A stretch of 64,000 nucleotides of DNA, taken from assembly GCF_002487355.1 (NCBI RefSeq), contig NZ_NTMG01000081.1, positions 52,893 to 116,892 of the forward strand. The letters are read 5' to 3'. The stretch comes from Candidatus Methanoperedens sp. BLZ2 (GTDB lineage: Archaea > Halobacteriota > Methanosarcinia > Methanosarcinales > Methanoperedenaceae). A model generated the notes under the pieces. It was given only the letters and a program-made list of their open reading frames with translations. It did not search any database and was not told the DNA's origin. The stretch's first letter is position 1; the number at the start of each line of letters is the position of its first letter. Shown one piece after another: positions 43,534 through 52,585 of the stretch. The position numbers were made by a program, and so were the translations under genes.

Positions 43534-44039
43534 TCGGTTTCCCCGAATATCTCAATCCTCTGCCCTTTAACTGTAAGGATCGGAGAACGTCTTGCTACTG
43601 CGCGGATATACATAATACTCTTATCAATGACCCTCTGGAGACCGTTCATTGACTGGTTTCCTGCTTTTACTTCCTTTTCTATCAGATCAAGATAGTCGCG
43701 CAATTCGCTGTCACTCTTGAATGTAACCATTATCATATCGCTCAGATCTTCAACAGAGCACTCAAAATTGACCTGTACTCTTGAATAAGATGAATGAAAT
43801 TCTTTTTCAGGTTTTTGTCCTGGCAGGGGCATTCTCCATTTACTTTCAACAAATCCGCTTTTCTTCAAAATACTAAGACTTTCAGTCGGGTCAAAACCAA
43901 CTTCCTTTTCGATCTCATCAATGGCTTTCCAGCCAGTCTGGATGCAATCGAAAACTTTCTTGTGGGACTCAATGCCAAAGGCACGTAAAAGCGGAACAAT
44001 ATCTGAAGGCTCATTAATAATTCGAATTCTTTTTCCCAT
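43530..44039 (-). CDS. ArsR-like winged-helix protein
   Basis: This 169-aa protein contains a winged helix at about residues 12-75 (LLRAFGIESHKKVFDCIQTG, WKAIDEIEKEVGFDPTESLSILKKSGFVESKW) and a C-terminal region rich in beta-strands (FHSSYSRVQVNFECSVEDLSDMIMVTF) followed by helices. Similar proteins occur in methanogens as predicted ArsR-family regulators. It is the first gene of the regulator-regulator-helicase operon. Confidence 0.75.
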   Translation of the reverse strand: MGKRIRIINEPSDIVPLLRAFGIESHKKVFDCIQTGWKAIDEIEKEVGFDPTESLSILKKSGFVESKWRMPLPGQKPEKEFHSSYSRVQVNFECSVEDLSDMIMVTFKSDSELRDYLDLIEKEVKAGNQSMNGLQRVIDKSIMYIRAVARRSPILTVKGQRIEIFGETE

Positions 44040-44101
44040 GGGTGATCTCTCTTTATAGCAGTCTATATTTGTTTTATAAAAGGATAAATGTTTTGAAGTA
44101 A

Positions 44102-44614
44102 CTATATACCATTAAATATATTTATTCCTACTGTCAGGAGAGTCATCACAACCCCGGCTAATAAAACACCGGCAAATATTGTAAGAAGAGCATTCCTGAA
44201 CTTGAATCCAAAAACAAATGCCGCTGCACAACCTGTCCATGCGCCTGTCGCTGGTAAAGGTATGCCAACGAATATCGCAAGTCCGATCGAGCCGTATTTT
44301 TCAAAGCTTTCATTATGTTTTCTATGAGTTCTTTCAAAAAGCCAGGTAAAATATCTGTCCCAGGTTTTCCAACGGCGCAAATAGTTCGACACCGGTTCAA
44401 GATAAAGGAGAAGAGGAATAACTGGCAGCATATTGCCAATTACTGCAAAAGAAAAGGCTGAAACAGGATCCATCCCGAATCCATAGGGGGGTTTCAGAAT
44501 TGCTATAGGTATCGCAAGCCTTAATTCCGCTACAGGAAGAGCTGCCATAATTATGACCGCAAGCCAGGGTGGGATCGAACTGAATATATCCAGGAGAAAA
44601 GCTTCAAGTGTCAT
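44102..44614 (-). CDS. Small multidrug export-like membrane protein (COG2426)
   Basis: This 170-aa protein has four or five membrane helices, with the COG2426 pattern PVAELRLAIPIAI in the first part, FSFAVIGNMLPVIPLLLYLEPVSNYLRRWKTWDR, and the GSIGLAIFVGIPLPATGAWTGCAAAFVFG segment carrying conserved glycines and prolines. The family is annotated as small multidrug export but substrates are not established. It starts inside the end of the rfcS gene (four-base overlap) and is probably co-transcribed with it. Confidence 0.8.
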   Translation of the reverse strand: MTLEAFLLDIFSSIPPWLAVIIMAALPVAELRLAIPIAILKPPYGFGMDPVSAFSFAVIGNMLPVIPLLLYLEPVSNYLRRWKTWDRYFTWLFERTHRKHNESFEKYGSIGLAIFVGIPLPATGAWTGCAAAFVFGFKFRNALLTIFAGVLLAGVVMTLLTVGINIFNGI

Positions 44615-45573
44615 TTTTTAGAACCGCATAATATAAAGTGTGCGATCAATGCCTCAAGCTGGATACGCTCGTTAGCTCCTTCCGCCATCCGAAAATCGAT
44701 CTCACCAATGCGGTCTATCAGATCAACCTTCAGCTTATCAGGGATCTGCATATCAAACATGGCACGGAATATCTGTCCAATTATATCCTCGCCCGAGAGC
44801 CCCTGCTCGATCAATAAATAATCCAGCTTTGCGCGGGCTTTCATGAAATTCCCATCAAGCGCAAGTTTTATCAATTCAATGATTTCTTCGGGTTTGGCAG
44901 TAGAAGTAGTCTTATAAATAGCATCAAGATCAACGGTCTTATCAAGCATCGCAGCCGCCTGCAAAGCATTAATGGCGCGCCTCATGTCCCCGGCTGCCAC
45001 ATATCGTATGGCTTCCAGGCCGTCATCTGTCAGGTTTACTCCCTCTATTTTAGCGATCTGCTTCACCTTTTCCTCAACCGCTGCGCTTGATATGGGTTTG
45101 AACCTGTAGACTGCGCATCTTGACTGGATGGGCTCGATTATTTTTGAAGAATAGTTGCAGGATAGGATGAACCGGCAGGAACTTGTGTATTTTTCCATTG
45201 TCCTCCGCAGCGCTGATTGTGCATCAGAAGTCAGCGCATCGGCCTCATCAAGGAATATTATCTTGAATTCCGCCTCACCAAGGGGCGAAGTTCTTGCAAA
45301 GTTCTTGATCTTTGTCCTGACAACATCAATGCCGCGCTCATCACTGGCATTCAGCTCGGTGAAATTATTCATCCAGCTCTCTCCGAAAAGTTCCCGCGCT
45401 ACGCATATTGCCGAGGCTGTTTTCCCGACACCGGGAGGCCCCGAGAAAAGAAGGTGCGGGAGATTCCTGGACTGTACATAGGATTTAAGGCGCTTTATTA
45501 CTTCGACCTGCCCCACAACATCCTCAAGTTTTTTGGGGCGGTATTTCTCGATCCAGATTTCCTCTTTTATCAT
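44611..45573 (-). CDS. rfcS: Replication factor C small subunit
   Basis: RFC small subunits form four of the five positions of the clamp loader that places PCNA on DNA. The 320-aa protein has EIWIEKYRPKKLEDVVGQ, Walker A FSGPPGVGKTASA near residue 47, Walker B FLDEADALTSDAQSALRRTME, the arginine finger motif in CNYSSKIIEPIQSRC and the C-terminal collar domain. No intein is present. Its partner PCNA lies at 50170-50907. Confidence 0.94.
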   Translation of the reverse strand: MIKEEIWIEKYRPKKLEDVVGQVEVIKRLKSYVQSRNLPHLLFSGPPGVGKTASAICVARELFGESWMNNFTELNASDERGIDVVRTKIKNFARTSPLGEAEFKIIFLDEADALTSDAQSALRRTMEKYTSSCRFILSCNYSSKIIEPIQSRCAVYRFKPISSAAVEEKVKQIAKIEGVNLTDDGLEAIRYVAAGDMRRAINALQAAAMLDKTVDLDAIYKTTSTAKPEEIIELIKLALDGNFMKARAKLDYLLIEQGLSGEDIIGQIFRAMFDMQIPDKLKVDLIDRIGEIDFRMAEGANERIQLEALIAHFILCGSKK

Positions 45574-45675
45574 TCCAGTCTTATTAAGAAGAAGGTATTA
45601 TTTAAGTTTCCTGTATGGGTTTATGAAGATTGGGTATTTATACTATGGCAATGCTTAGTTGAATGGAGGAAAATT

Positions 45676-45966
45676 ATGAGATACTGGTTATCCTTTGACC
45701 TTGGCCTTCGAGGCAATTATGAATCACTTTACGAATGGCTTGATGCCATTGAAGCAAAGGAATGCGGTGATAATATCGCCACCTTTATTACAACAAAAAC
45801 TCGAGATCAAATAAAGGAAGAGCTTTCAAAAATATTGGACGAAAAAGCCAGAATATATCTAATAGATAGAAAAAAAGGTGGACAATTCATATTTGGAAAA
45901 AGAAAGGTAGCAGCACCATGGGCTGGTTACGGTGAGGCTATGGTTGAGGTTGAACAAGAGGTATGA
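45676..45966 (+). CDS. Cas2/VapD-like ferredoxin-fold small protein
   Basis: This 96-aa protein is read from ATG 45676 with GGAGGA upstream; the longer frame to 45217 is antisense to rfcS and is not used. It begins MRYWLSFDLGLRGNYESLYE and continues with helix-strand-strand-helix-strand: WLDAIEAKECGDNIATFITT, RDQIKEELSKILDEKARIYLID. The first strand ending in an acidic residue and the following N-Y-E-S-L-Y-x-W helix resemble Cas2, VapD and SinR-type nuclease-like proteins. It overlaps the downstream PIN-domain gene by ATGA, as in toxin-antitoxin operons. Whether it is antitoxin or nuclease is not evident. Confidence 0.55.
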   Translation: MRYWLSFDLGLRGNYESLYEWLDAIEAKECGDNIATFITTKTRDQIKEELSKILDEKARIYLIDRKKGGQFIFGKRKVAAPWAGYGEAMVEVEQEV

Positions 45967-46412
45967 ATACTATTTGTGTTGATTCAGGATTTCTTATTGG
46001 TCTTTACGATGAGAAAGATCAATATCATTATAGAGCCGAAGAGATTTTTGTTCAGTATTTTGAGTCTGTTCAAAACCAATTAATTGTTCCTTGGCCAATT
46101 CTCTTTGAAAGTGTTTCTACACGAATGTCAAAAAACAGAAAAAGGATGGAAATTTTTTATAGAGATTGGAAAAACCTCTATAGTCAAAAGAGACTTGAAT
46201 TGTTAGATGATAAACCTTTTAGAGAGAAAGCTATAAGTGAATCTTTCGAGGAAACCTTGCGAGATCCCCGTCACTATAGAGGATTAAGTTTAACAGACCG
46301 AGTGATTAGAAATATGTTGTCAGAACCAGATTTGAAAATAGATTATTTCATAACCTTCAACTATGGTGATTTTGGGGATGTATGCAAAAGATTTCATCGT
46401 AGAATGATCTGA
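45963..46412 (+). CDS. PIN-domain protein
   Basis: A 149-aa PIN-like RNase with CVDSGFLIGLYDEKD at the N-terminus (D7 and a second acidic site), E near residue 50 (PILFESVSTRM), LTDRVIRNML near residue 113 (D) and YFITFNYGDFGD at the end (D). It is longer than usual VapC proteins by an inserted helical segment (KNRKRMEIFYRDWKNLYSQKR). The start overlaps the Cas2-like gene stop. The pair is probably a mobile toxin-antitoxin-like module. Confidence 0.75.
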   Translation: MNTICVDSGFLIGLYDEKDQYHYRAEEIFVQYFESVQNQLIVPWPILFESVSTRMSKNRKRMEIFYRDWKNLYSQKRLELLDDKPFREKAISESFEETLRDPRHYRGLSLTDRVIRNMLSEPDLKIDYFITFNYGDFGDVCKRFHRRMI

Positions 46413-46443
46413 TTCAATACTTTACCAAAGGTGAGGTTTGTTC

Positions 46444-47547
46444 ATGAAACTGTATGAATACGCAGCAAAGGAGATTTTTTCTAAATATGATATCCCCATC
46501 CCCGCAAGTACCCTTGTTTCTGATGCAGATGGCGCCGAAGAGGCAGCACGGAAAATGGGAGAGGTGGTCATAAAAGCCCAGGTCTTAACAGGTGGGCGGG
46601 GAAAAGCAGGGGGAATTGCACGGGCATCAAGTCCTGAGGAGGCAAATATCCAGGCAAAGCGGATACTCGGGATGTCGATAAAAGGATTTCCAGTGAAAAA
46701 AGTGCTTATTGAGGAATACAGGGAACCCATAAAAGAGATGTATCTGGGGATCACCATCGACAGGACGAAAAAAAGTCCAGTCATAATGGCAAGCCCCCAG
46801 GGCGGAATAGATATCGAAGAAACAGCAAAAAATTCCCCGGAACAGATCACAATGATGCATATCAATCCTCTTACCGGTATCCATGAATACCAGGCAAGGA
46901 TGCTTGCAAATTCACTTGACAGGAACAAATCCCCGGAACTTATTAATATCATAAAAAAACTCTATTGTGTTTTTATAGACAATGATTGCCAGCTTGTTGA
47001 GATAAATCCACTTGCTCGGACTAAAGATGGGATCATTGCGCTTGATGGAAAAATGGTTATAGATGATAACGCCTTATTCAGGCAGGATTTTTCGCAAGAG
47101 GAAACCGGCTCTCTTGAGGAACTGGCAAGGAAAAACGGTATGAGTTATGTGGGGCTTGATGGTGAAATCGGGTGCATAGTAAACGGTGCGGGTCTTGCAA
47201 TGGCAACACTGGATATGATAAAACACTATGGGGGAACACCTGCGAATTTCATGGACGTTCGTGCAGGAGCTAATGCACAGCAGGTAAAAACCGCACTTGA
47301 GATAGTATCATCCAACAAGAATGTGAAGTCAATAATCATTAATATTTTCGGGGGTCTCACAAAATGCGATGAAGTCGCAAAAGGTATTATTGAAATTTTC
47401 CCCGAAATAAAAATACCGCTTGTTGTAAGGCTTTCAGGAACAAATGAGTTAGAGGGAAGGGCAATGCTTGGAAAATACGGGATACAGATGGCATCATCGA
47501 CAGAAGAAGCGGCTAAAGGAGTTGTTGGGCTTGGGCATTCTAATTGA
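46444..47547 (+). CDS. sucC: Succinyl-CoA synthetase (ADP-forming) subunit beta
   Basis: The beta subunit binds nucleotide and succinate and, with SucD, interconverts succinyl-CoA and succinate while making ATP or GTP. The 367-aa protein starts [20 protein letters not shown], with GGTGAGG seven bases before ATG 46444. ATP-grasp features are [37 protein letters not shown] and [13 protein letters not shown] with [12 protein letters not shown]. The 3' end overlaps sucD by 17 bases. In methanogens the enzyme works in partial citric acid pathways. Confidence 0.92.
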   Translation: MKLYEYAAKEIFSKYDIPIPASTLVSDADGAEEAARKMGEVVIKAQVLTGGRGKAGGIARASSPEEANIQAKRILGMSIKGFPVKKVLIEEYREPIKEMYLGITIDRTKKSPVIMASPQGGIDIEETAKNSPEQITMMHINPLTGIHEYQARMLANSLDRNKSPELINIIKKLYCVFIDNDCQLVEINPLARTKDGIIALDGKMVIDDNALFRQDFSQEETGSLEELARKNGMSYVGLDGEIGCIVNGAGLAMATLDMIKHYGGTPANFMDVRAGANAQQVKTALEIVSSNKNVKSIIINIFGGLTKCDEVAKGIIEIFPEIKIPLVVRLSGTNELEGRAMLGKYGIQMASSTEEAAKGVVGLGHSN

Positions 47548-48394
47548 TAAAAATACGCGTGTGCTGGTACAGGGAATTACCGGGCATGAGGGATCATTAC
47601 AGACAGGACAGATGATCGATTTTGGAACTAATATCGTTGGAGGGGTCACTCCAGGAAAAGGAGGGAGCCTGGTTCATGAAAGGCCTGTTTTTGATTCAGT
47701 AAATGAAGCCCTCAAAGAAACAGATGCAAACGCATCCGTTATTTTTGTCCCGCCGCAATTTGCAGCCGATTCGATATTTGAAGCCATAGATAACGGGATC
47801 GAATTGATAGTATGCATCACGGAAGGTATCCCCGTGCATGATATGATGCGTGTGTGGTCATACCTTAAAACGTCATCTTCAAGGCTGTTAGGGCCTAATT
47901 GTCCGGGCATAACAACTCCTTCTGCTTCAAAGATCGGGATAATGCCAAATCATATACATAAACCCGGTAATATCGGAGTTGTTTCACGAAGCGGAACCCT
48001 GACTTATGAGATAGTTGATATGCTTTCAAAAAATGACATCGGGCAGTCAACGTCTGTCGGTATTGGCGGAGATCCCGTGAACGGGACTTCATTTGTGGAC
48101 ATACTGGAATTGTTTGAAGATGATTCCGAAACCCATGCTGTTGTAATGGTAGGTGAAATCGGGGGAACTACGGAAGAGGAATCCATTGACTTCATAAAGC
48201 AGATGAGCAAACCTGTCATCAGTTATATAGTGGGTGTTTCTGCGCCTCCGGGAAAAACCATGGGCCATGCAGGCGCTATTATATCAATGGGCGTCGGGAC
48301 AGCACTTGAAAAAATCCAGGCATTTGAAAAAGCAGGGATCACTGTAGCAAAAAGCCCTTCTGATATTGTGCAGCTGGTAAAGAACAGCTTATAG
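47531..48394 (+). CDS. sucD: Succinyl-CoA synthetase (ADP-forming) subunit alpha
   Basis: The alpha subunit binds CoA and carries the phosphorylated histidine. TTG 47531 is chosen because AAGGAG (47516-47521) stands nine bases upstream and the protein then begins with the conserved [20 protein letters not shown]. CoA-binding Rossmann motif, [20 protein letters not shown], and the catalytic loop [10 protein letters not shown] (His near residue 238) are all present. Length is 287 aa. Earlier starts lie within sucC. Confidence 0.93.
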   Translation: MGILIDKNTRVLVQGITGHEGSLQTGQMIDFGTNIVGGVTPGKGGSLVHERPVFDSVNEALKETDANASVIFVPPQFAADSIFEAIDNGIELIVCITEGIPVHDMMRVWSYLKTSSSRLLGPNCPGITTPSASKIGIMPNHIHKPGNIGVVSRSGTLTYEIVDMLSKNDIGQSTSVGIGGDPVNGTSFVDILELFEDDSETHAVVMVGEIGGTTEEESIDFIKQMSKPVISYIVGVSAPPGKTMGHAGAIISMGVGTALEKIQAFEKAGITVAKSPSDIVQLVKNSL

Positions 48395-48440
48395 TTCAGC
48401 AAGGTTTTTATCTTATAAGGCTGTTATTGAGACGCCCCAC

Positions 48441-48515
48441 GGGATAGTAGGGTAGCCTGGTCCATCCTTGAGCGTTTGGGACGCTTAGACCGCGGTTCAA
48501 ATCCGCGCTATCCCA
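48441..48515 (+). tRNA. tRNA-Pro (TGG)
   Basis: GGGATAG (48441-48447) pairs with CTATCCC (48508-48514), discriminator A 48515. The anticodon loop TTTGGGA gives TGG and the T-loop is TTCAAAT. CCA is not encoded. Confidence 0.93.
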
Positions 48516-48553
48516 TCTTTTATATTATATAATTTTAGGATTATATATTTAAT

Positions 48554-48575
48554 GGTGTGACACTTTTCTCACACC
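48554..48575. promoter_or_regulatory. Inverted repeat GGTGTGA/TCACACC
   Basis: GGTGTGA (48554-48560) and TCACACC (48569-48575) are exact reverse complements separated by eight bases, 62 bases before the KaiC-like ATPase start and just after an AT-rich TATA-like stretch. The GTGTGA hexamer also forms the arms of the inverted repeat before the HEAT/CheC-like gene at 21653, though in the opposite order. An operator is plausible. Confidence 0.4.
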
Positions 48576-48637
48576 TCTTATTAATATATTGTGCGTTCAA
48601 ACACTAATTTGAATCAAAATTATCCAATCTCAAATTC

Positions 48638-49564
48638 ATGAACGACAAACATCCCATACACACAACCATAAGCACCGAAGCATTGAGGATACTTGAACGT
48701 TACGAGAAAGAACTTGGTGCGAAGAACACAGTGCTTGAGCGCGCGCTTCTCGGGATGGATAAACTGCGTTTCAAGGAAAAAGTAGACGCTCAAACTATCA
48801 GCAGGTTGATAAAAAGGGTAAATGCAGGGATACCTGGTGTTGATAACCTGATAGAAGGCGGAATACCGGAGGGTTTTGTAGTCGTAGTTACAGGTCCGCC
48901 TGGCACGGGAAAAACCACTTTTTCATTGCAGTATCTAATGGAAGGTTTAAAAAGGGACGAACGATGTATTTTTTTTTCATTTGAAGAGAAAGTGGAACAT
49001 CTTATAAAGCAGTCCATCAGGTTCGGATGGGACATAGGTGAGTATATCGACAAGGGGTATCTGGAAATTTTCGGGTTCACAATGCTTTCAACTGAAGAGA
49101 TCATTGAAATAATCAATGTTTTCAAGCCGAAACGAATTGTTTTTGATTCACTCAACACTTTTTTCGATATACATGAATTCCGACGGTCATCACAGTGGAG
49201 AAGCATATTAAAAGAAATAAGGGATAAGAAAATAACATGTCTTGCGATCACTGAAAAAAGACATGGCCTTGAAGTAAAGGAATATGACGAGTTTGATTTT
49301 ATGGGCGATGGCATTATGTTTTTCGACAAAAACCAGAGGTATGACCTGGATCCATATCCTACATATTATCTCCAGATCCAGAAATTGCGAATTACCAAAA
49401 TAAATGAGATGCCACATCCATTTATATTTGCCGGGCATGGGCTGGAACTTATAGGCAATAAGGGACTCGCTAAAATATTTGGAGGAACCCTGCCTGCAAC
49501 ACAAACACAAAAAACTTCAAATCCTTCTATCAAGCCTGTTGATATTAATATTAATTCTACCTAG
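48638..49564 (+). CDS. KaiC-like RecA-superfamily ATPase with ribbon-helix-helix-like N-terminus
   Basis: A 308-aa protein of the COG0467 group, proposed to act in signal transduction. Residues 1-45 (PIHTTISTEALRILERYEKE, LGAKNTVLERALLGMDKL) look like a ribbon-helix-helix or related DNA-binding domain. The RecA core follows, with GIPGVDNLIEGGIPEGFVVV, Walker A TGPPGTGKTTFS near residue 90 and Walker B RIVFDSLNTFF near residue 165. Only one RecA domain is present, against two in KaiC. Serine or threonine autophosphorylation sites are not evident. It may couple ATP hydrolysis to DNA binding; this is inference. Confidence 0.8.
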   Translation: MNDKHPIHTTISTEALRILERYEKELGAKNTVLERALLGMDKLRFKEKVDAQTISRLIKRVNAGIPGVDNLIEGGIPEGFVVVVTGPPGTGKTTFSLQYLMEGLKRDERCIFFSFEEKVEHLIKQSIRFGWDIGEYIDKGYLEIFGFTMLSTEEIIEIINVFKPKRIVFDSLNTFFDIHEFRRSSQWRSILKEIRDKKITCLAITEKRHGLEVKEYDEFDFMGDGIMFFDKNQRYDLDPYPTYYLQIQKLRITKINEMPHPFIFAGHGLELIGNKGLAKIFGGTLPATQTQKTSNPSIKPVDININST

Positions 49565-49570
49565 ACATCC

Positions 49571-50065
49571 TTACTTTATTTTCGCTTCTATTTTCTCAGC
49601 AAGCCCGGTAAGATGCCCAGGATTATCGGGATTTTCTTTTTTATATTTGGCGCTGATCGCGGCAAAAATGTTATTTTTTAAAAAGAGGAGATTATATGTG
49701 ATCCCTTCTGAATCCTTTTTCATAATCATAAAAGACGATTCACCGATGGTTTTTGTTATTACCGGCTTCCCATATCCATGCCGTTTCAAATATCTGGCAT
49801 CGGCTTCATAAGCCTCTTTTGCTCCTTCATTATCCCTGTATGTTGTAATCACCTGTATGATCGTGTCCTTCTTATCCTTTAATAAACAGCTAAAACATCC
49901 TTCCGAGAAACCCCATTTCTTAAGGTCATGCGTTGTTGCGTAATTAAAGCATAATTCAGGCTCTGTTGAAAGCGTGCATACATTTTCATATACTATTTCT
50001 GTTTTTTCTCCTGCCTCGGCCTGGGTCAGGGCAATATCGATCGAACGGCCTGTCATGTTTTGCAT
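49571..50065 (-). CDS. Hypothetical protein with paired cysteines
   Basis: This 164-aa protein has no signal peptide or membrane helix in the frame as read. Cysteines occur in ENVCTLSTEPELCFN and SEGCFSCLLKD, possibly binding a metal, and the rest alternates helix and strand (TIIQVITTYRDNEGAKEAYE, SFMIMKKDSEGITYNLLFLKNNIFAAISAKY). No family is recognised. It lies alone between the KaiC-like gene (convergent) and pcn (divergent). Confidence 0.55.
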   Translation of the reverse strand: MQNMTGRSIDIALTQAEAGEKTEIVYENVCTLSTEPELCFNYATTHDLKKWGFSEGCFSCLLKDKKDTIIQVITTYRDNEGAKEAYEADARYLKRHGYGKPVITKTIGESSFMIMKKDSEGITYNLLFLKNNIFAAISAKYKKENPDNPGHLTGLAEKIEAKIK

Positions 50066-50169
50066 TTAATGCGGAGGATAGATATGAAAGTATCGAAGTT
50101 TAATAGATAGAATAAAATAGATAGAATTACCTATTAAAGTTGATTATCGTTTAGTAGAGGATACATATT

Positions 50170-50907
50170 ATGTTTAAGGCATTAATAGGCGCAGAAAAAC
50201 TGAAAGATTCAATAGAATCAATATCCACACTCGTTGATGAAGCAAGATTCAGGCTTACGTCCCAGGGTCTGTCAGTAAAGGCCGTGGACCCTGCCAATGT
50301 CGCCATGGTGAGTTTTGAGCTTTCAAAAGATGCTTTTGAATCTTTTGATGCAACAGAAGGTGAACTTGGTATTGATCTCACAAAATTGATCGGGGTAATG
50401 GAGATGGCAGAAAAGAGCGATAACATCGAGCTTGAGCTTGATGAGGCCAGCCATAAGCTCATTGTAAGGATGCGCGGGCTTGCCTATACCATGTCCCTGC
50501 TTGACCCTTCATCCATTCGCAAAGAACCAAAAGTTCCTTCGCTTGATCTTCCGGCGCATATCGTTATCAGAGGAGAAGATATAAAAAGGGCTGTAAAAGC
50601 TGCTGAAAAAGTGAGCGATTACATGTCCATGGGAGTAAAAGGAGATGTTTTTTTCATGGAAGCGGAAGGAGATACGGATAAGGTACATGTGGAATTAGGA
50701 AAAAGCCAGTTAATAGACCTCCAGGGAACTGATGCGAAATCATTATTCTCTCTTGATTATCTCTCTGACATGAGTAAGATCCTGGGGAAATCAAATGAAG
50801 TCAACATCGATCTTGGAAAGGATTTCCCGCTCAAGATCAGGATCAAGATCGCAGAAGGTCACGGAGAGGTCAGTTATATGCTGGCTCCCAGGGTTGAATC
50901 AGAATAG
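50170..50907 (+). CDS. pcn: DNA polymerase sliding clamp (PCNA)
   Basis: PCNA forms the trimeric ring that tethers DNA polymerase and other repair enzymes. The 245-aa protein has the family layout of two similar halves: FKALIGAEKLKDSIESISTL and VDEARFRLTSQGLSVKAVDP at the start, GIDLTKLIGVMEMAEKSDNI, then the second half ending SYMLAPRVESE. The interdomain stretch SIRKEPKVPSLDLPAHI is the client-binding loop. It precedes priL by two bases, an operon seen in other methanogens. Confidence 0.95.
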   Translation: MFKALIGAEKLKDSIESISTLVDEARFRLTSQGLSVKAVDPANVAMVSFELSKDAFESFDATEGELGIDLTKLIGVMEMAEKSDNIELELDEASHKLIVRMRGLAYTMSLLDPSSIRKEPKVPSLDLPAHIVIRGEDIKRAVKAAEKVSDYMSMGVKGDVFFMEAEGDTDKVHVELGKSQLIDLQGTDAKSLFSLDYLSDMSKILGKSNEVNIDLGKDFPLKIRIKIAEGHGEVSYMLAPRVESE

Positions 50908-50909
50908 GC

Positions 50910-51923
50910 ATGGATGTTTTCAGGTTTGCTTATTTTCCTTTTGTCAATGCTGCCGCAAAATATGTAGAAGCACTGGATTTCAAACTTGAAGAACTCTTTT
51001 CCGAGAGGGCATTTGAACAGGTTAGAGTTCGCGGAGAACACCGTGTACTTGAGGCTATCGGGGATGGTATCACCAGGAATGCATCTCCTGACCGGGTGAG
51101 CGCAGAAAAGGAACTTCTCTCCTATCCTGTTGCAAGAATTCTTGTATCATGCATTAATGACGGATATCTTATCAAGCGTTATGCACTTTCCGAGGCAAAA
51201 TCAGCTTTTGAGAGGGTAAAAGAACTGCGGGAAGATGAGCTTAAGGAATTTGCGCTTGATTTTAATATAAACGCAGTTCTTAATGAGAAAGGAGCAGTCA
51301 TTCATTTTACGGATTACATACGCTATGCGAATGTGATCCATGAACCCAAATGGAAGCTTGTGAACAGGAATATTGACCATGGAAGGGTGTCACTTTCAAG
51401 GGAAGACTTCTCACGTATATTGGAAGAAGCCATCAGGAAACGTATTGAATATGGTCTTCCGCTTGCTGTTCCTCCAGAGATATGCACATCCCTGGCGCAG
51501 CAGCTTGAGGATATCAGGAACGCCCTGACAACACGAAAATCCGAGTTCAATATCGAGGAATTCAAGGAAATAATGCCAGATTGTTTCCCTCCATGTGTTC
51601 TCCATGCTCTCTCAAATGTCAAAGCCGGAGTGAATCTTGCACATTCGATGCGCTTTGCCCTTGTCTCTTTTTTGCTAAATATCGGGATGAACATGGATGG
51701 GATTATTGAACTCTTTAAGGTCTCGCCTGATTTTGATGAAGAGCGCACACGATACCAGGTCAATCATATCCACGGCGCAACAGGTACAACATATACATCC
51801 CCTTCATGCGCCACCATGATAACATACGGGAATTGTTATGGAAAAGAGACGCTTTGCGACAGGATCTCGCATCCGCTGTCGTATTACCGGAAGAAAGCAT
51901 GGATATTGAAGAAAGGAAATTGA
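50910..51923 (+). CDS. priL: DNA primase large subunit PriL
   Basis: PriL partners with the catalytic PriS in the archaeal primase and carries a [4Fe-4S] cluster. The 337-aa protein shows the C-terminal cluster domain with cysteines in MPDCFPPCVLHAL, YTSPSCATMITYGNCYGKETLC and the nearby HPLSYYRKK. The N-terminal part (FAYFPFVNAAAKYVEALDF) is helical and alpha/beta as in other PriL. The start ATG follows the pcn stop by two bases. priS is not in the window. Confidence 0.9.
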   Translation: MDVFRFAYFPFVNAAAKYVEALDFKLEELFSERAFEQVRVRGEHRVLEAIGDGITRNASPDRVSAEKELLSYPVARILVSCINDGYLIKRYALSEAKSAFERVKELREDELKEFALDFNINAVLNEKGAVIHFTDYIRYANVIHEPKWKLVNRNIDHGRVSLSREDFSRILEEAIRKRIEYGLPLAVPPEICTSLAQQLEDIRNALTTRKSEFNIEEFKEIMPDCFPPCVLHALSNVKAGVNLAHSMRFALVSFLLNIGMNMDGIIELFKVSPDFDEERTRYQVNHIHGATGTTYTSPSCATMITYGNCYGKETLCDRISHPLSYYRKKAWILKKGN

Positions 51924-51971
51924 TATAAATTATACTTTATATACTATGAGAAAAATTAATAAGTGTATAAT

Positions 51972-52292
51972 ATGGATGGATCGATAAACCAATTTCCTGA
52001 ACAGGCAGCAAGAGATAATATTGATAAACTGACAGCCTATGATAAAACTGTGGACAGGAATTTCCAGAAATGGGTGTTTGAAAAACAAGCCGGAGCATTA
52101 AAGTTCAATGAAGAGCAGATGAACTGGCTCAGGATGATGAAAGAACATATTGCCACAAGTTTTCATATTGAAGTGGAGAATCTTGACTATACACCTTTTG
52201 ATGCACAGGGAGGACGTGGCATGATGTTTAAGCTTTTTGGGAATGGAATGAATACGGTGATTAGTGAAATGAATGAGGCGCTGGCGGTATGA
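51972..52292 (+). pseudogene. C-terminal fragment of a type I restriction endonuclease (HsdR)
   Basis: About 106 residues read KTVDRNFQKWVFEKQAGALK, FNEEQMNWLRMMKEHIATSF, HIEVENLDYTPFDAQGGRGM and LFGNGMNTVISEMNEALAV, which is the typical C-terminus of HsdR subunits. The helicase and nuclease parts are missing. The TGA overlaps the ATG of the nucleotidyltransferase gene by four bases. The fragment keeps an intact frame and its own ATG (51972), so it is either a relic or has been kept for translational coupling. Confidence 0.7.
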
Positions 52293-52585
52293 AAAAGAAA
52301 ATTGACCAGATTATCATGAAGCTTCGGGAAAATAAGCCAGTTCTTGAAGAGAAATATAAAGTCAAAACGCTCGGAGTTTTTGGCTCATACGTCAGAGGAG
52401 AACAAAAAAAATCCAGTGATCTTGATATTCTTGTGGAGTTTCAGCAACCAGTAGGTCTTTTTGAATTTATGGAACTGGAGGATTTCCTGGAAACAAAAAT
52501 GGGAGTTAAAATTGATCTTGTGTCTAAGAAAGCATTAAAACCAAGAATCGGCAAGCATATTCTTGAAGAGGTAATTAACGTATGA
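52289..52585 (+). CDS. mntA: MNT-type nucleotidyltransferase antitoxin
   Basis: A 98-aa minimal nucleotidyltransferase with the signature FGSYVRGEQKKSSDLDILVEF near residue 30, where the G-S and D-x-D bind metal and ATP. MntA antitoxins add AMP to a tyrosine of HepT and so neutralise it. The gene overlaps the HsdR fragment and the hepT gene by four bases each. Length and motifs are typical. Confidence 0.88.
   Translation: MKKKIDQIIMKLRENKPVLEEKYKVKTLGVFGSYVRGEQKKSSDLDILVEFQQPVGLFEFMELEDFLETKMGVKIDLVSKKALKPRIGKHILEEVINV

Noticed and set aside
45217..45675. Long upstream extension of the Cas2-like gene
   Set aside because: It is antisense to rfcS; ATG 45676 has a ribosome-binding site and gives a compact domain.
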